A stretch of DNA of 5,653 nt from Thermoplasmata archaeon (GTDB taxonomy: Archaea > Thermoplasmatota > Thermoplasmata > Thermoplasmatales > Thermoplasmataceae), in NCBI GenBank assembly GCA_021790415.1, contig JAJYDZ010000138.1, positions 1 to 5,653 of the forward strand, read 5' to 3'. Position 1 is the stretch's first letter. Each line of letters begins with the position of its first letter. Both the position numbers and the translations under genes were made by a program. The notes under the pieces are model-generated. The model ran no database searches and was not told the origin of the DNA. It saw only the letters and a list, made by a program, of their open reading frames with translations. Shown piece by piece: positions 1 through 5,653 of this stretch.

Positions 1-86
1 CTATGTTCGCGCATAAAATTGCATATGTGCTTTTTAATTCAAATTGTGAAAAAGAGATAAACAGGATTAGTATTATGCATCAATGA
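1..86 (+). CDS. possible C-terminal end of an unidentified upstream gene (partial)
   Basis: The frame reading from base 3 stays open from the left edge to a TGA at 84-86. This TGA shares an ATGA with the nadM start codon at 83-85, a 4-nt overlap typical of translationally coupled archaeal genes. The visible tail is about 27 residues, ending in SIMHQ, and I recognise no family in it. The case against is that another frame (base 1 to the TAA at 58-60) is also open here, so 28 open codons alone prove little. No clear promoter in a leaderless position or Shine-Dalgarno precedes nadM, which mildly favours nadM being downstream in an operon. Confidence 0.35.
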   Translation, partial: MFAHKIAYVLFNSNCEKEINRISIMHQ

Positions 87-592
87 GAGCCTTTGTTGTA
101 GGTAGATTTCAACCTTTTCATAATGGGCATTTGCATGTTATTAAGGAAATTCTCCATGATTATTCCTCAGTGATCATAGGAATAGGGAGCGCACAATATT
201 CTCACACTATGGAGAATCCGTTCACAGCCGGTGAAAGGCACTTAATGATTTCAAATTCCCTCGAATCTGCCGGTATACTCAATTTTTATATCATTCCCAT
301 AGAAGATGTGAATTCCAATCCTCTTTGGGTAGCACATGTTGAATCACTGACACCAACTTTCCAGGCAATATACAGTAATAATCCTCTTGTGAGGAGACTT
401 TTCAAGGAGAAAGGTTATGACGTCAAAGCAGTTCAATTGACAAACAGGGATGAATGGTCCGGAACCAAAATACGCGAAAGAATGTTAAAAGGACTAAAAT
501 GGGAGGATCAGGTACCCATTGAGGTATCAAATATTATAAAAGAGATAAATGGAGTTGAAAGGATACAGGAACTTGCTGAAGACGATGATTAA
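83..592 (+). CDS. nadM: nicotinamide-nucleotide adenylyltransferase (archaeal NMNAT, NadM type)
   Basis: This enzyme transfers AMP from ATP to NMN (and often NaMN) to make NAD, the last step of cytoplasmic NAD synthesis. The protein has 169 residues, the usual length for the archaeal single-domain family. It opens with the nucleotidyltransferase signature GRFQPFHNGH (residues 7-16), whose two His residues (13 and 16) bind ATP phosphates. It then carries the archaeal hallmark GSAQYSH (35-41) followed by NPFTAGER (45-52), and ends with the second nucleotide-binding motif SGTKIR (126-131), the counterpart of ISSTxxR. The ATG at 83 puts the GRFQ motif at residue 7, as in other family members, and no better upstream start exists in frame. 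The C-terminus is acidic (EDDD). No strong Shine-Dalgarno is present; an AGGAT lies about 15 nt upstream. The start overlaps a possible upstream gene by ATGA, and the stop interlocks with that of the convergent M20 gene. No motif is missing. Confidence 0.96.
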   Translation: MRAFVVGRFQPFHNGHLHVIKEILHDYSSVIIGIGSAQYSHTMENPFTAGERHLMISNSLESAGILNFYIIPIEDVNSNPLWVAHVESLTPTFQAIYSNNPLVRRLFKEKGYDVKAVQLTNRDEWSGTKIRERMLKGLKWEDQVPIEVSNIIKEINGVERIQELAEDDD

Positions 593-1791
593 TTTTCATT
601 TTTTGAAAGTATGTTCTCTATAATTTTAAAATCCCCTATTATATGATCAATTATGCAGTATTCGTCAGCCTGATGAGCCACTTCTGGAACTGTTGTTGAC
701 CAGACCACCGCATCCATTCCGTTATGCCTGAAAAAAGCAGCACAGGTACCACCTCCGATACCAACTATTCTGGGGCTTGAACCCTTAATCTTCCTTATTG
801 ATTCAGATAAAATCTTTACGATGTTGGAATCTGGTGAAGTGTTAACAGGTGCCTGTTCCTTCTGCATAAATTCATAGGTTATATGTGCCATACTCTCCCT
901 CTCAAAATCTCTTATGCACTCAGTGATATCATCTATGACATTGTCCAGGTCATACATGGGCAATATCCTGCAATCCATGTATATTGTTTCGACTCCAGGA
1001 ATTGTATTTACATTATCAACATTCTTTTCATGTTTAGTCGGTTCAAATGTGGAATATGGGTAGTTAAAAACCTCATTCTTTGCTGTATACTTTTCGTGAA
1101 GAATTGAATCCAGTTTCAGGATAAATTTCATGGACTCTCTCCCTGCATTAATGGCATTATCGGGTCTGCTTGCATGGTACTGCTTTCCCTTGATTGTAAA
1201 TTTGATCCAAAGGATACTTTTTTCAGCAACCTCCACATCCAAACCATCCTCCGCTCCGGAATCAGGTACGAGGATAAGATCATCCTTTTTGAAAATACCC
1301 TGTTTCAAAAGATATTGGATACCATATACGCTTCCTACCTCCTCATCTGCAACCAGTGCAATCCCGAGGTTATACTTCAGATCCATGTCTTTCATCCTCT
1401 TTGCTAATAGAAGTGATAGAAAAACTGCTTGACCATCATCAGATGATCCCCTTCCGTAGATTCGATTTCCTTCAACAGTGGCGGAAAATGGATCCCTAGT
1501 CCAAAGATTTCTATCGCCTACTGGTACGGTATCAATATGTGCTATGAGCCAGAATGTAGTTTCTGCACTTCCGATTTTTAGAATGATATTTGGCCTTACT
1601 ACACCATTTTTATCAGTAGTATCATACCTTTGAAAATCATTTAAACCCATTTCTGAAAATATTTTGCACAATTCATCAGCCCTTGCCGACTCCCCTGTGC
1701 CACCCGATTCTGGACTTATGGCTCTAATGGGTAGTATCCTTTTGGCATAACTGATTATTTCTTCTTTCATAAGTTCTTCAGAGGAATTCAT
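589..1791 (-). CDS. M20 family metallopeptidase / amidohydrolase (ArgE/DapE/CPG2-like)
   Basis: This is a cytoplasmic di-zinc hydrolase of 400 residues that cleaves an amide or peptide bond; the exact substrate cannot be read from the sequence. The M20 catalytic residues are all present. AHIDTVP (84-90) supplies the zinc His85 and the catalytic-site Asp87; GRGSSDDG (113-120) supplies the bridging Asp118; DEE (149-151) supplies the general base Glu150 and the zinc ligand Glu151; PDSG (176-179) supplies Asp177; and His374 lies in VAHQADE near the C-terminus. The lid/dimerisation domain spans roughly 190-305 and contains the family's conserved His206 in KQYHASRP. No signal peptide or membrane segment is visible. 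Relatives in archaea are often labelled succinyl-diaminopimelate desuccinylase, but an archaeon without peptidoglycan may use such an enzyme on peptides, acylated amino acids or carboxypeptidase substrates. The gene stands alone on this strand. A TATA-like element about 27 nt upstream of the ATG suggests a leaderless transcript, and the 3' end overlaps nadM by 4 nt. Confidence 0.94.
   Translation of the reverse strand: MNSSEELMKEEIISYAKRILPIRAISPESGGTGESARADELCKIFSEMGLNDFQRYDTTDKNGVVRPNIILKIGSAETTFWLIAHIDTVPVGDRNLWTRDPFSATVEGNRIYGRGSSDDGQAVFLSLLLAKRMKDMDLKYNLGIALVADEEVGSVYGIQYLLKQGIFKKDDLILVPDSGAEDGLDVEVAEKSILWIKFTIKGKQYHASRPDNAINAGRESMKFILKLDSILHEKYTAKNEVFNYPYSTFEPTKHEKNVDNVNTIPGVETIYMDCRILPMYDLDNVIDDITECIRDFERESMAHITYEFMQKEQAPVNTSPDSNIVKILSESIRKIKGSSPRIVGIGGGTCAAFFRHNGMDAVVWSTTVPEVAHQADEYCIIDHIIGDFKIIENILSKNEN
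593..604 (+). terminator. T-rich candidate terminator of nadM
   Basis: Directly after the nadM stop, the plus strand reads TTTT, CA, then six T. Archaeal RNA polymerases can terminate on oligo-T without a hairpin, so this is a plausible nadM terminator. It lies inside the last codons of the convergent M20 gene. I saw no comparable T-run for the M20 transcript on the other side, so that RNA may run into nadM antisense. Confidence 0.35.
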
Positions 1792-1814
1792 AAGGCTTGA
1801 ATCCTAACCTACAC

Positions 1815-1822
1815 TTAAAATT
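1815..1822 (-). promoter_or_regulatory. TATA-like element of the M20 gene
   Basis: Read on the minus strand, this is AATTTTAA, centred about 27 nt upstream of the M20 start codon. An archaeal TATA box sits about 26 nt before the transcription start, so this spacing predicts a leaderless or nearly leaderless mRNA, which agrees with the lack of a Shine-Dalgarno before that ATG. The region is AT-rich, so a chance match is possible. Confidence 0.45.
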
Positions 1823-1850
1823 AACTACAACTTTTTAGTGCCATTATACG

Positions 1851-1869
1851 ATAAATAAGATTATTTTAT
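1851..1869 (+). promoter_or_regulatory. candidate promoter region of proS
   Basis: Two AT-rich TATA-like stretches lie side by side: ATAAATAAG (1851-1859) and TTATTTTAT (1861-1869). With archaeal spacing the first would start RNA near 1880 and leave a leader containing the Shine-Dalgarno at 1891-1898. The second would start RNA at about the Shine-Dalgarno itself. The first is therefore the better candidate, but neither stands out strongly from the AT-rich background. Confidence 0.3.
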
Positions 1870-1890
1870 GAAATGGAAAAACAATTTATC

Positions 1891-1898
1891 AAGGAGGG
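1891..1898 (+). promoter_or_regulatory. strong Shine-Dalgarno upstream of proS, spaced for ATG 1907
   Basis: AAGGAGGG is the strongest anti-16S match seen in the window. Eight bases separate it from an ATG at 1907, which is not in the proS frame. The proS ATG at 1917 is 18 bases away, longer than the usual spacing. The site therefore bears on how proS translation begins. Confidence 0.6.
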
Positions 1899-1906
1899 TA
1901 TCAACT

Positions 1907-1924
1907 ATGGAAATTAATGGCTGA
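1907..1924 (+). other. 5-codon minicistron (MEING) overlapping the proS start
   Basis: The ATG at 1907 follows the strong Shine-Dalgarno at the usual distance and opens a frame of five codons, Met-Glu-Ile-Asn-Gly, ending in TGA at 1922-1924. The proS ATG at 1917-1919 lies inside it in another frame. A ribosome finishing the minicistron would stop within a few bases of the proS start, an arrangement that could allow termination-reinitiation. It may instead be a chance ATG, with ribosomes using 1917 despite the long spacing, or a small indel in the proS start region. Nothing else shows that the peptide is made. Confidence 0.3.
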
Positions 1925-3356
1925 AGATGAGGGTATTACAGTAAAGAAATCTGAGAATTTTTCAGAATGGTATGTACAGGCAATAATCAAATCGGAATTT
2001 TTTGATTATGGTGATATCTCTGGAACGACTATATTCAGGCCGGACGGCTTTTTTATTTGGGAAAAAATTCACGACTACGTGGATGCACTTTTTAAGGATG
2101 CAGGGATTACCAATACTTACTTTCCATTGCTCATACCTAAAAAATTTCTGGAGAAGGAAAAGGAGCATATTGAGGGTTTTTCCCCTGAGGTGGCATGGGT
2201 AACAAGGGCAGGTCAATCAAAGCTTGAAGAGGAACTTGCCATAAGACCAACATCAGAGACCATAATGTATCCTGCTTTTTCTAGATGGATAAGATCCTGG
2301 AGAGATTTACCTTACAGATATAACCAATGGAATAATGTTGTAAGATGGGAGTTCAAACATCCGACTCCACTTCTTAGAAATCGGGAATTTTTATGGAACG
2401 AAGGTCATTCGGTTTTTGCAGACGAAGACTCAGCTAATCTTGAGAAGGATCAAATTCTTGGAATTTATGAAAAAACCCTAACGGATTTACTTTGCCTGAA
2501 GGGTATTAGGGGAAGAAAAACTGAATCTGAAAAATTTGCGGGGGGGTTGGCCTCATTCAGTTTTGAATTTCTCCTTCCCGATGGTAAGACTGTCCAGGGA
2601 CCGGATTTTCATCATGATGGAACAAATTTTGCAAAGGCATTCGATATAACATTTCTAAACAGGGATGGGGAAAAAGCCTATGTCTACCAGAACACATATG
2701 CAATATCAACAAGAATGATAGGAGTTTTGCTTGCGGTTCATGGAGATGACAAGGGACTCATAATTCCTCCAGGTCTTTCAAGATATGAAGTGGTAATAGT
2801 GCCGATTTTCAACGAGAAAACAAAGACAGAGGTTCTGGAATATGCATCCGGCATTGCAAAAATTCTTAAGCCTAAATTTAGAACATATCTTGATGATAGG
2901 TTGGAATATACTCCCGGATGGAAGTATAATCATTGGGAACTTAAAGGTATACCAATTAGATTAGAGATTGGAGCCCGCGAAGTAAAGAGTTCTAAATTAA
3001 CTTACGTAAGGAGAGATACTCTGGAAAAAGGAACAGTAAATGGAGAAAATGCAGAAATGGAATTGGGGAACATCCTTATGGCAATTAAAGAAAATCTCCT
3101 GAGGCGTTCGTCAGAGTTTCTAGATTCTCATATAATCAAGGTCAGTGATATTAATAAAGTTAAGGACATAATTGCTGGTGGAAATATAGTTCAGGTACAC
3201 TGGTGTGGAAATATTACCTGCGAAGATAAAATTAAGGAAGTTTCTGGAGGGAAGAGCACAAATATACCATCCAATTCTCATGCGGAGCCTGAGTCGACTT
3301 GCATTTATTGTGGAAATAAAGCCAAATTTGTGGTGAATTTTGGGAAGTCCTACTGA
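1917..3356 (+). CDS. proS: prolyl-tRNA synthetase, archaeal/eukaryotic type (class IIa)
   Basis: This enzyme charges tRNA-Pro with proline in the cytoplasm. At 479 residues it is normal length for the archaeal form without the bacterial editing insertion. The motif 1 region leads to NTYFPLLIP (66-74), followed by PEVAWVT (90-96) and the proline-site RPTSE (110-114). Motif 2 is VVRWEFKH (141-148), with REFLWNEGH at 156-164. Motif 3 is centred on STRMIG (264-269), HGDDKGL (275-281) and IIPP (282-285). Residues matching known proline/adenylate contacts are kept: Thr112, Glu114, Arg143, Trp160, Glu162 and His164. The anticodon-binding domain follows from about 290. The C-terminal zinc domain has Cys430, Cys435, Cys462 and Cys465, and the protein ends in the family's terminal Tyr. 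The segment 227-238, usually containing GTSHYLG, reads PDFHHDG here. ATG 1917 is the only ATG, GTG or TTG in this frame after the TGA at 1869-1871 and before the conserved core, although the best Shine-Dalgarno is spaced for an out-of-frame ATG. A HAD phosphatase follows after 11 nt. Confidence 0.97.
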   Translation: MAEDEGITVKKSENFSEWYVQAIIKSEFFDYGDISGTTIFRPDGFFIWEKIHDYVDALFKDAGITNTYFPLLIPKKFLEKEKEHIEGFSPEVAWVTRAGQSKLEEELAIRPTSETIMYPAFSRWIRSWRDLPYRYNQWNNVVRWEFKHPTPLLRNREFLWNEGHSVFADEDSANLEKDQILGIYEKTLTDLLCLKGIRGRKTESEKFAGGLASFSFEFLLPDGKTVQGPDFHHDGTNFAKAFDITFLNRDGEKAYVYQNTYAISTRMIGVLLAVHGDDKGLIIPPGLSRYEVVIVPIFNEKTKTEVLEYASGIAKILKPKFRTYLDDRLEYTPGWKYNHWELKGIPIRLEIGAREVKSSKLTYVRRDTLEKGTVNGENAEMELGNILMAIKENLLRRSSEFLDSHIIKVSDINKVKDIIAGGNIVQVHWCGNITCEDKIKEVSGGKSTNIPSNSHAEPESTCIYCGNKAKFVVNFGKSY

Positions 3357-3367
3357 GTTCGATTAAA

Positions 3368-4030
3368 TTGATAGAGCGGAATTATCTTGCTGTCTTTGAC
3401 ATGGATGGAGTATTAACAACGAACAGGAGTAGCTGGAGAATTATTCATGAGACGCTTGGAACAGACAACAGAATTAATTACGAATTCTATCTAAACGGAA
3501 AGATCAGTTACAGAGAATTCATGTTAAGGGATATAAATGACTGGCTTAAGGCGAAACCTGACATAACGGAAGAATTTATCCTATCAATCGTAAGAAAGAT
3601 AGAGTTAAGGGACGGGTTAATCTATTTTATGAATCGCTTAAAGCACTTTGGATTTAGGACTGCCATAGTATCCGGGGGACTTTATATGCTGGCTCAATTA
3701 ATAAATGAACAAATTTCTTTCGATGAAATCATGGCAAATCAGCTCCTCTTTGATAAGTCTGGCCGTCTCCTAAGAGATGGAAATATAATTGTTGTTCCCA
3801 CAGAAAAGGGTAGAAATGTAAGGGCGCTTCAGAATAAATATTCCATACCAAGAGAAAGAACAGTGGCTATTGGTGACACAAAAAATGATTTCTCAATGTT
3901 TACTGAATCCTATTATTCTATTCTTTTGAATCCAGAGGACAACGCTGAAAATCTTTATGGAAAGACTGTTATTTCGGATAGCTTGAGAGGGTTGGATGAA
4001 GATATTATATTAGCATTTGGAATTGAATAA
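3368..4030 (+). CDS. HAD-family phosphatase, phosphoserine-phosphatase (SerB)-like
   Basis: This is a cytoplasmic Mg-dependent phosphohydrolase of 220 residues, about the size of archaeal SerB-type enzymes. All four HAD motifs are seen: DMDGV (11-15) with the nucleophile Asp11 and acid/base Asp13; SGG with Ser102; Lys147 in TEKGRN; and GDTKND (169-174) with the metal ligands Asp170 and Asp174. A small helical C1 cap fits between motifs I and II, at about residues 18-80, as in phosphoserine phosphatase. Phosphoserine is the obvious candidate substrate, but the cap residues do not settle it and other small phosphoesters are possible. The start must be TTG at 3368: the first in-frame ATG encodes Met12 inside the catalytic motif, and no strong Shine-Dalgarno is present. 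With only 11 nt after the proS stop, it is probably cotranscribed with and translationally dependent on proS. No functional link to proline charging is evident. Confidence 0.88.
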   Translation: MIERNYLAVFDMDGVLTTNRSSWRIIHETLGTDNRINYEFYLNGKISYREFMLRDINDWLKAKPDITEEFILSIVRKIELRDGLIYFMNRLKHFGFRTAIVSGGLYMLAQLINEQISFDEIMANQLLFDKSGRLLRDGNIIVVPTEKGRNVRALQNKYSIPRERTVAIGDTKNDFSMFTESYYSILLNPEDNAENLYGKTVISDSLRGLDEDIILAFGIE

Positions 4031-4080
4031 ACATGGTTATGAAGAAATATGATAATAATATGAGCAATCACAAGAATCAA

Positions 4081-4109
4081 ACCTTACATATATGTTTTAT
4101 ACGTAAGGT
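4081..4109. promoter_or_regulatory. palindrome over the radB promoter (candidate operator and TATA element)
   Basis: Two 12-base arms, 4081-4092 and 4098-4109, are inverted copies with a single mismatch around a 5-base centre. The outer seven bases, ACCTTAC and GTAAGGT, match perfectly. The right half contains TTTTATA (4095-4101), a TATA-like box that would start RNA about 26 nt on, near 4124, just before the radB ATG at 4132. A palindrome over the TATA box is a classic place for an archaeal repressor to block TBP. It could also fold as an RNA hairpin at the end of the HAD transcript, but no T-run follows, which argues against a simple terminator. Confidence 0.45.
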
Positions 4110-4120
4110 AATTTAAGTTC

Positions 4121-4125
4121 AGGGA
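4121..4125 (+). promoter_or_regulatory. possible Shine-Dalgarno of radB
   Basis: AGGGA ends about 6 nt before the ATG at 4132. It supports that ATG over the adjoining in-frame TTG at 4129, which would leave only 3 bases of spacing. If transcription starts near 4124, much of this site would be lost and the ATG would be read almost leaderless. Confidence 0.35.
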
Positions 4126-4131
4126 TTATTG

Positions 4132-4827
4132 ATGAAGCGCATAGACCTCACCCAGCCTGAAGGACACATTCCAATGGGAGTTGGATGTATAGACTCATTA
4201 TTGAACGGCGGATTGGAAAGGGGAGTCCTAACAGAAATATTTGGTGAGGGTGGTAGCGGTAAGACAAATTTTGCCATGCACTTTGCAATATCAGTACTCA
4301 ATTCAGGGAAAAGTGTAATTTATATTGATACCGAGGGGTTTTCAGTTGAGAGATTTATGCAAATAGCGGGCGGAAACAGAGATGTAACCAAAAAATTATT
4401 TCTCTATAGGGTAACTAGCCTTGAGGATCAGGAGGTTGCACTTTTAAAATCACAAAAAATGATTGAAAAGGATTCAGATTTTGATATACTCATTATAGAT
4501 TCATTTACGGAGCACTTCAGAGCCGAGAGGGATGATAAAAGTAACCGCCCACCATCAATGCAGAAGCAACTTTCAATAATCACCTCCATAGCATCTGAGC
4601 ATAATATTCCTGTCCTCATAACAAATCAGATCTATATGGATGTAGATAGCGGCAATTTCCAAGCATACGGAGGATATTTTCTCAACCATTCTGTTAAGAC
4701 TATTTTAACATTGGAGAAAATTGAGCCCGGAAAAAGATTATTGAGAATAGTAAAGCACAGGTCAATTCAAGAAGGTTTGTCTTGCCAGTTCTACCTCTTA
4801 AATATTGGTATAGCATGTAATCCATGA
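4132..4827 (+). CDS. radB: DNA repair and recombination protein RadB
   Basis: RadB is the short euryarchaeal paralogue of the RadA/Rad51 recombinase. It binds DNA and RadA and is thought to act as a recombination mediator rather than carry out strand exchange itself. The 231 residues form just the RecA ATPase core, with no N-terminal helix-hairpin-helix domain, which fits RadB and excludes RadA. The opening [25 protein letters not shown] is the usual lead-in to the Walker A motif GEGGSGKT (38-45, Lys44). DTEG (66-69) holds the likely catalytic Glu68, and Walker B is DILIIDS (118-124, Asp123). LITNQ (162-166) matches the conserved polar motif after strand 4, and [17 protein letters not shown] (180-196) matches the region after loop L2. 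I chose ATG 4132 over TTG 4129, which would add one Met, because of the AGGGA spacing. Its own promoter seems to lie in the palindrome upstream. The stop TGA is one base from the fen start, so the two are probably a translationally coupled pair. Confidence 0.93.
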   Translation: MKRIDLTQPEGHIPMGVGCIDSLLNGGLERGVLTEIFGEGGSGKTNFAMHFAISVLNSGKSVIYIDTEGFSVERFMQIAGGNRDVTKKLFLYRVTSLEDQEVALLKSQKMIEKDSDFDILIIDSFTEHFRAERDDKSNRPPSMQKQLSIITSIASEHNIPVLITNQIYMDVDSGNFQAYGGYFLNHSVKTILTLEKIEPGKRLLRIVKHRSIQEGLSCQFYLLNIGIACNP

Positions 4828-4828
4828 A

Positions 4829-5653
4829 ATGGGCGTTGATATATCGGATATTGTTATTAAGCACGAAACTAAATTGAGTAATTTTTCCGGGAGTCTTGTA
4901 TCTGTTGATGCATTCAATGTAATTTATCAGTTCCTAAGCAGTATCAGGCAGAATGACGGATCACCCCTAACCGATTTAAATGGAAATGTTACATCACATC
5001 TGTCAGGAATATTCTATAGAACAATATCTCTCATGAATGAAGGTATAAAGCCCATCTATGTTTTTGACGGAAAGCCATCAGCTCTTAAACAGAGGACTAT
5101 CAGTGAAAGACGATTAATGAAAGAAAAGGCTAAGATTAATCTGGAAGAAGCTATAGAAAAGGGGGATATTGAAAAAATTGCCTCGTTGAGAAGGTCTATC
5201 AATTATATAACTCCGGAAATTGTTGAAGATTGTAAAAAATTATTGGGTTATATGGGAATTCCATTCGTTCAGGCAATCACAGAGGGGGAAGCTCAGGCAT
5301 CTTTTATGAGCTCTGCCAATATTGTCCAGGGTGTGATTTCGCAAGATTATGATTGTCTCTTATTCGGTGCCAGAAAGGTTTTGAGAAATTTTACTCTATA
5401 TGGAAGGAGAAGAATATCAAGCAGGAATATTTATGTCTCTGTAAACCCGGAATATATTGAATTGGAAGAAACATTAACTTCATTAGGAATTTCGAGGGAG
5501 CAATTGATTGACATTGCCATACTTACAGGAACAGACTTTAATGAAGGTCTTCCAAGGGTCGGAGCAAAAACGGCTCTTGCATTAATGAGAAAAAACGGTT
5601 CCCTTGAAAATATATTAAAATTGAAGAATGAAACTATACCAAATCTTGAAGAA
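4829..5653 (+). CDS. fen: flap endonuclease 1 (FEN-1), 3' end cut by the window
   Basis: This structure-specific 5' nuclease removes RNA-primed flaps in Okazaki-fragment maturation and acts in base-excision repair, normally with PCNA. It begins MGVDISDIV, the archaeal FEN-1 start in which Gly2 becomes the N-terminus that contacts DNA. All seven acidic metal ligands are visible: Asp27 (VDAFN), Asp80 (VFDGKP), Glu152 and Glu154 (TEGEAQA), Asp173 and Asp175 (QDYDCLLFG), and Asp236 (GTDFNEG). The basic helical-arch region is about 84-125, and the helix-hairpin-helix PRVGAKTAL starts at 242. The 275 codons seen are about four fifths of the usual 325-345. The C-terminal part, including the expected PCNA-binding peptide, lies beyond the window. 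The start follows the radB stop by one base with no clear Shine-Dalgarno, so coupling to radB is likely. An ATG at 4824 that overlaps the radB stop runs into a stop after 17 codons and is not the start. Confidence 0.96.
   Translation, partial: MGVDISDIVIKHETKLSNFSGSLVSVDAFNVIYQFLSSIRQNDGSPLTDLNGNVTSHLSGIFYRTISLMNEGIKPIYVFDGKPSALKQRTISERRLMKEKAKINLEEAIEKGDIEKIASLRRSINYITPEIVEDCKKLLGYMGIPFVQAITEGEAQASFMSSANIVQGVISQDYDCLLFGARKVLRNFTLYGRRRISSRNIYVSVNPEYIELEETLTSLGISREQLIDIAILTGTDFNEGLPRVGAKTALALMRKNGSLENILKLKNETIPNLEE

Noticed and set aside
883..1432. Plus-strand open frames of 74 to 100 codons opposite the M20 gene
   Set aside because: They are antisense to a complete M20 enzyme with all catalytic residues, show no family motifs, and their codons simply mirror the real gene.
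1962..2216. Open frames on both strands overlapping the 5' part of proS
   Set aside because: They overlap conserved ProRS core sequence and have no motifs or initiation signals of their own.
4033..4116. A 27-codon frame (ATG to TAA) between the HAD gene and radB
   Set aside because: It runs through the palindrome and the likely radB TATA box, has no Shine-Dalgarno, and its translation is Asn/Lys-rich and unlike a conserved protein. It is most likely chance in AT-rich DNA.
4031..4131. The hairpin before radB as an intrinsic terminator of the proS-HAD transcript
   Set aside because: No T-run follows the stem, and it coincides with a TATA-like box at a good distance from radB, so a promoter/operator reading fits better. 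A processing or attenuation role is not excluded.
4824..4877. ATG overlapping the radB stop (ATGA) as a possible fen start
   Set aside because: This frame stops after 17 codons and lacks the MGVDISDIV start. The true fen frame begins at 4829.
1..5653. A mobile element, CRISPR array, defence system or other new multi-gene system
   Set aside because: Every long ORF belongs to a known housekeeping family, no spaced direct repeats, terminal repeats or transposase/integrase motifs were seen, and composition looks even across the window.

Overview
The window is an AT-rich, gene-dense piece of archaeal chromosome, most likely from a euryarchaeon. The evidence is the archaeal NMN adenylyltransferase, an archaeal/eukaryotic-type prolyl-tRNA synthetase ending in a zinc domain and a terminal Tyr, RadB (a RadA paralogue known from Euryarchaeota and absent from most Crenarchaeota), and FEN-1 in place of a bacterial Pol I 5' nuclease. 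The composition, short leaders and gene repertoire would suit Thermoplasmatales or relatives, but that placement is an inference, not something the sequence proves.

Layout. (1) At 1-592, a possible C-terminal scrap of an unidentified gene overlaps the start of nadM (NAD biosynthesis) by ATGA. (2) At 589-1791, on the minus strand, lies an M20 zinc peptidase/deacylase. It converges on nadM so tightly that the two stop codons interlock in a TTAA. (3) At 1792-1916, a 125-nt divergent promoter region serves the M20 gene and proS. (4) At 1917-4030, proS is followed 11 nt later by a HAD phosphatase of the phosphoserine-phosphatase type that must start at TTG. (5) At 4031-4131, a short intergenic region holds a near-perfect palindrome over a TATA-like element. 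(6) From 4132 to the right edge, radB and fen are separated by one base; fen is cut by the window after 275 codons.

Functionally the window mixes housekeeping modules: NAD synthesis, peptide or acyl-amino-acid hydrolysis, prolyl-tRNA charging with a co-directional phosphatase, and a compact recombination/repair pair (RadB plus flap endonuclease).

I saw no tRNA or rRNA gene, CRISPR array, insertion sequence, toxin-antitoxin pair or prophage gene, and no convincing new system. The points most worth a second look are small: a strong Shine-Dalgarno that is correctly spaced for a 5-codon minicistron overlapping the proS start rather than for proS itself; the palindrome over the radB promoter; and a divergent segment in the otherwise intact ProRS active site. 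No stretch longer than 300 bases lacks a gene.
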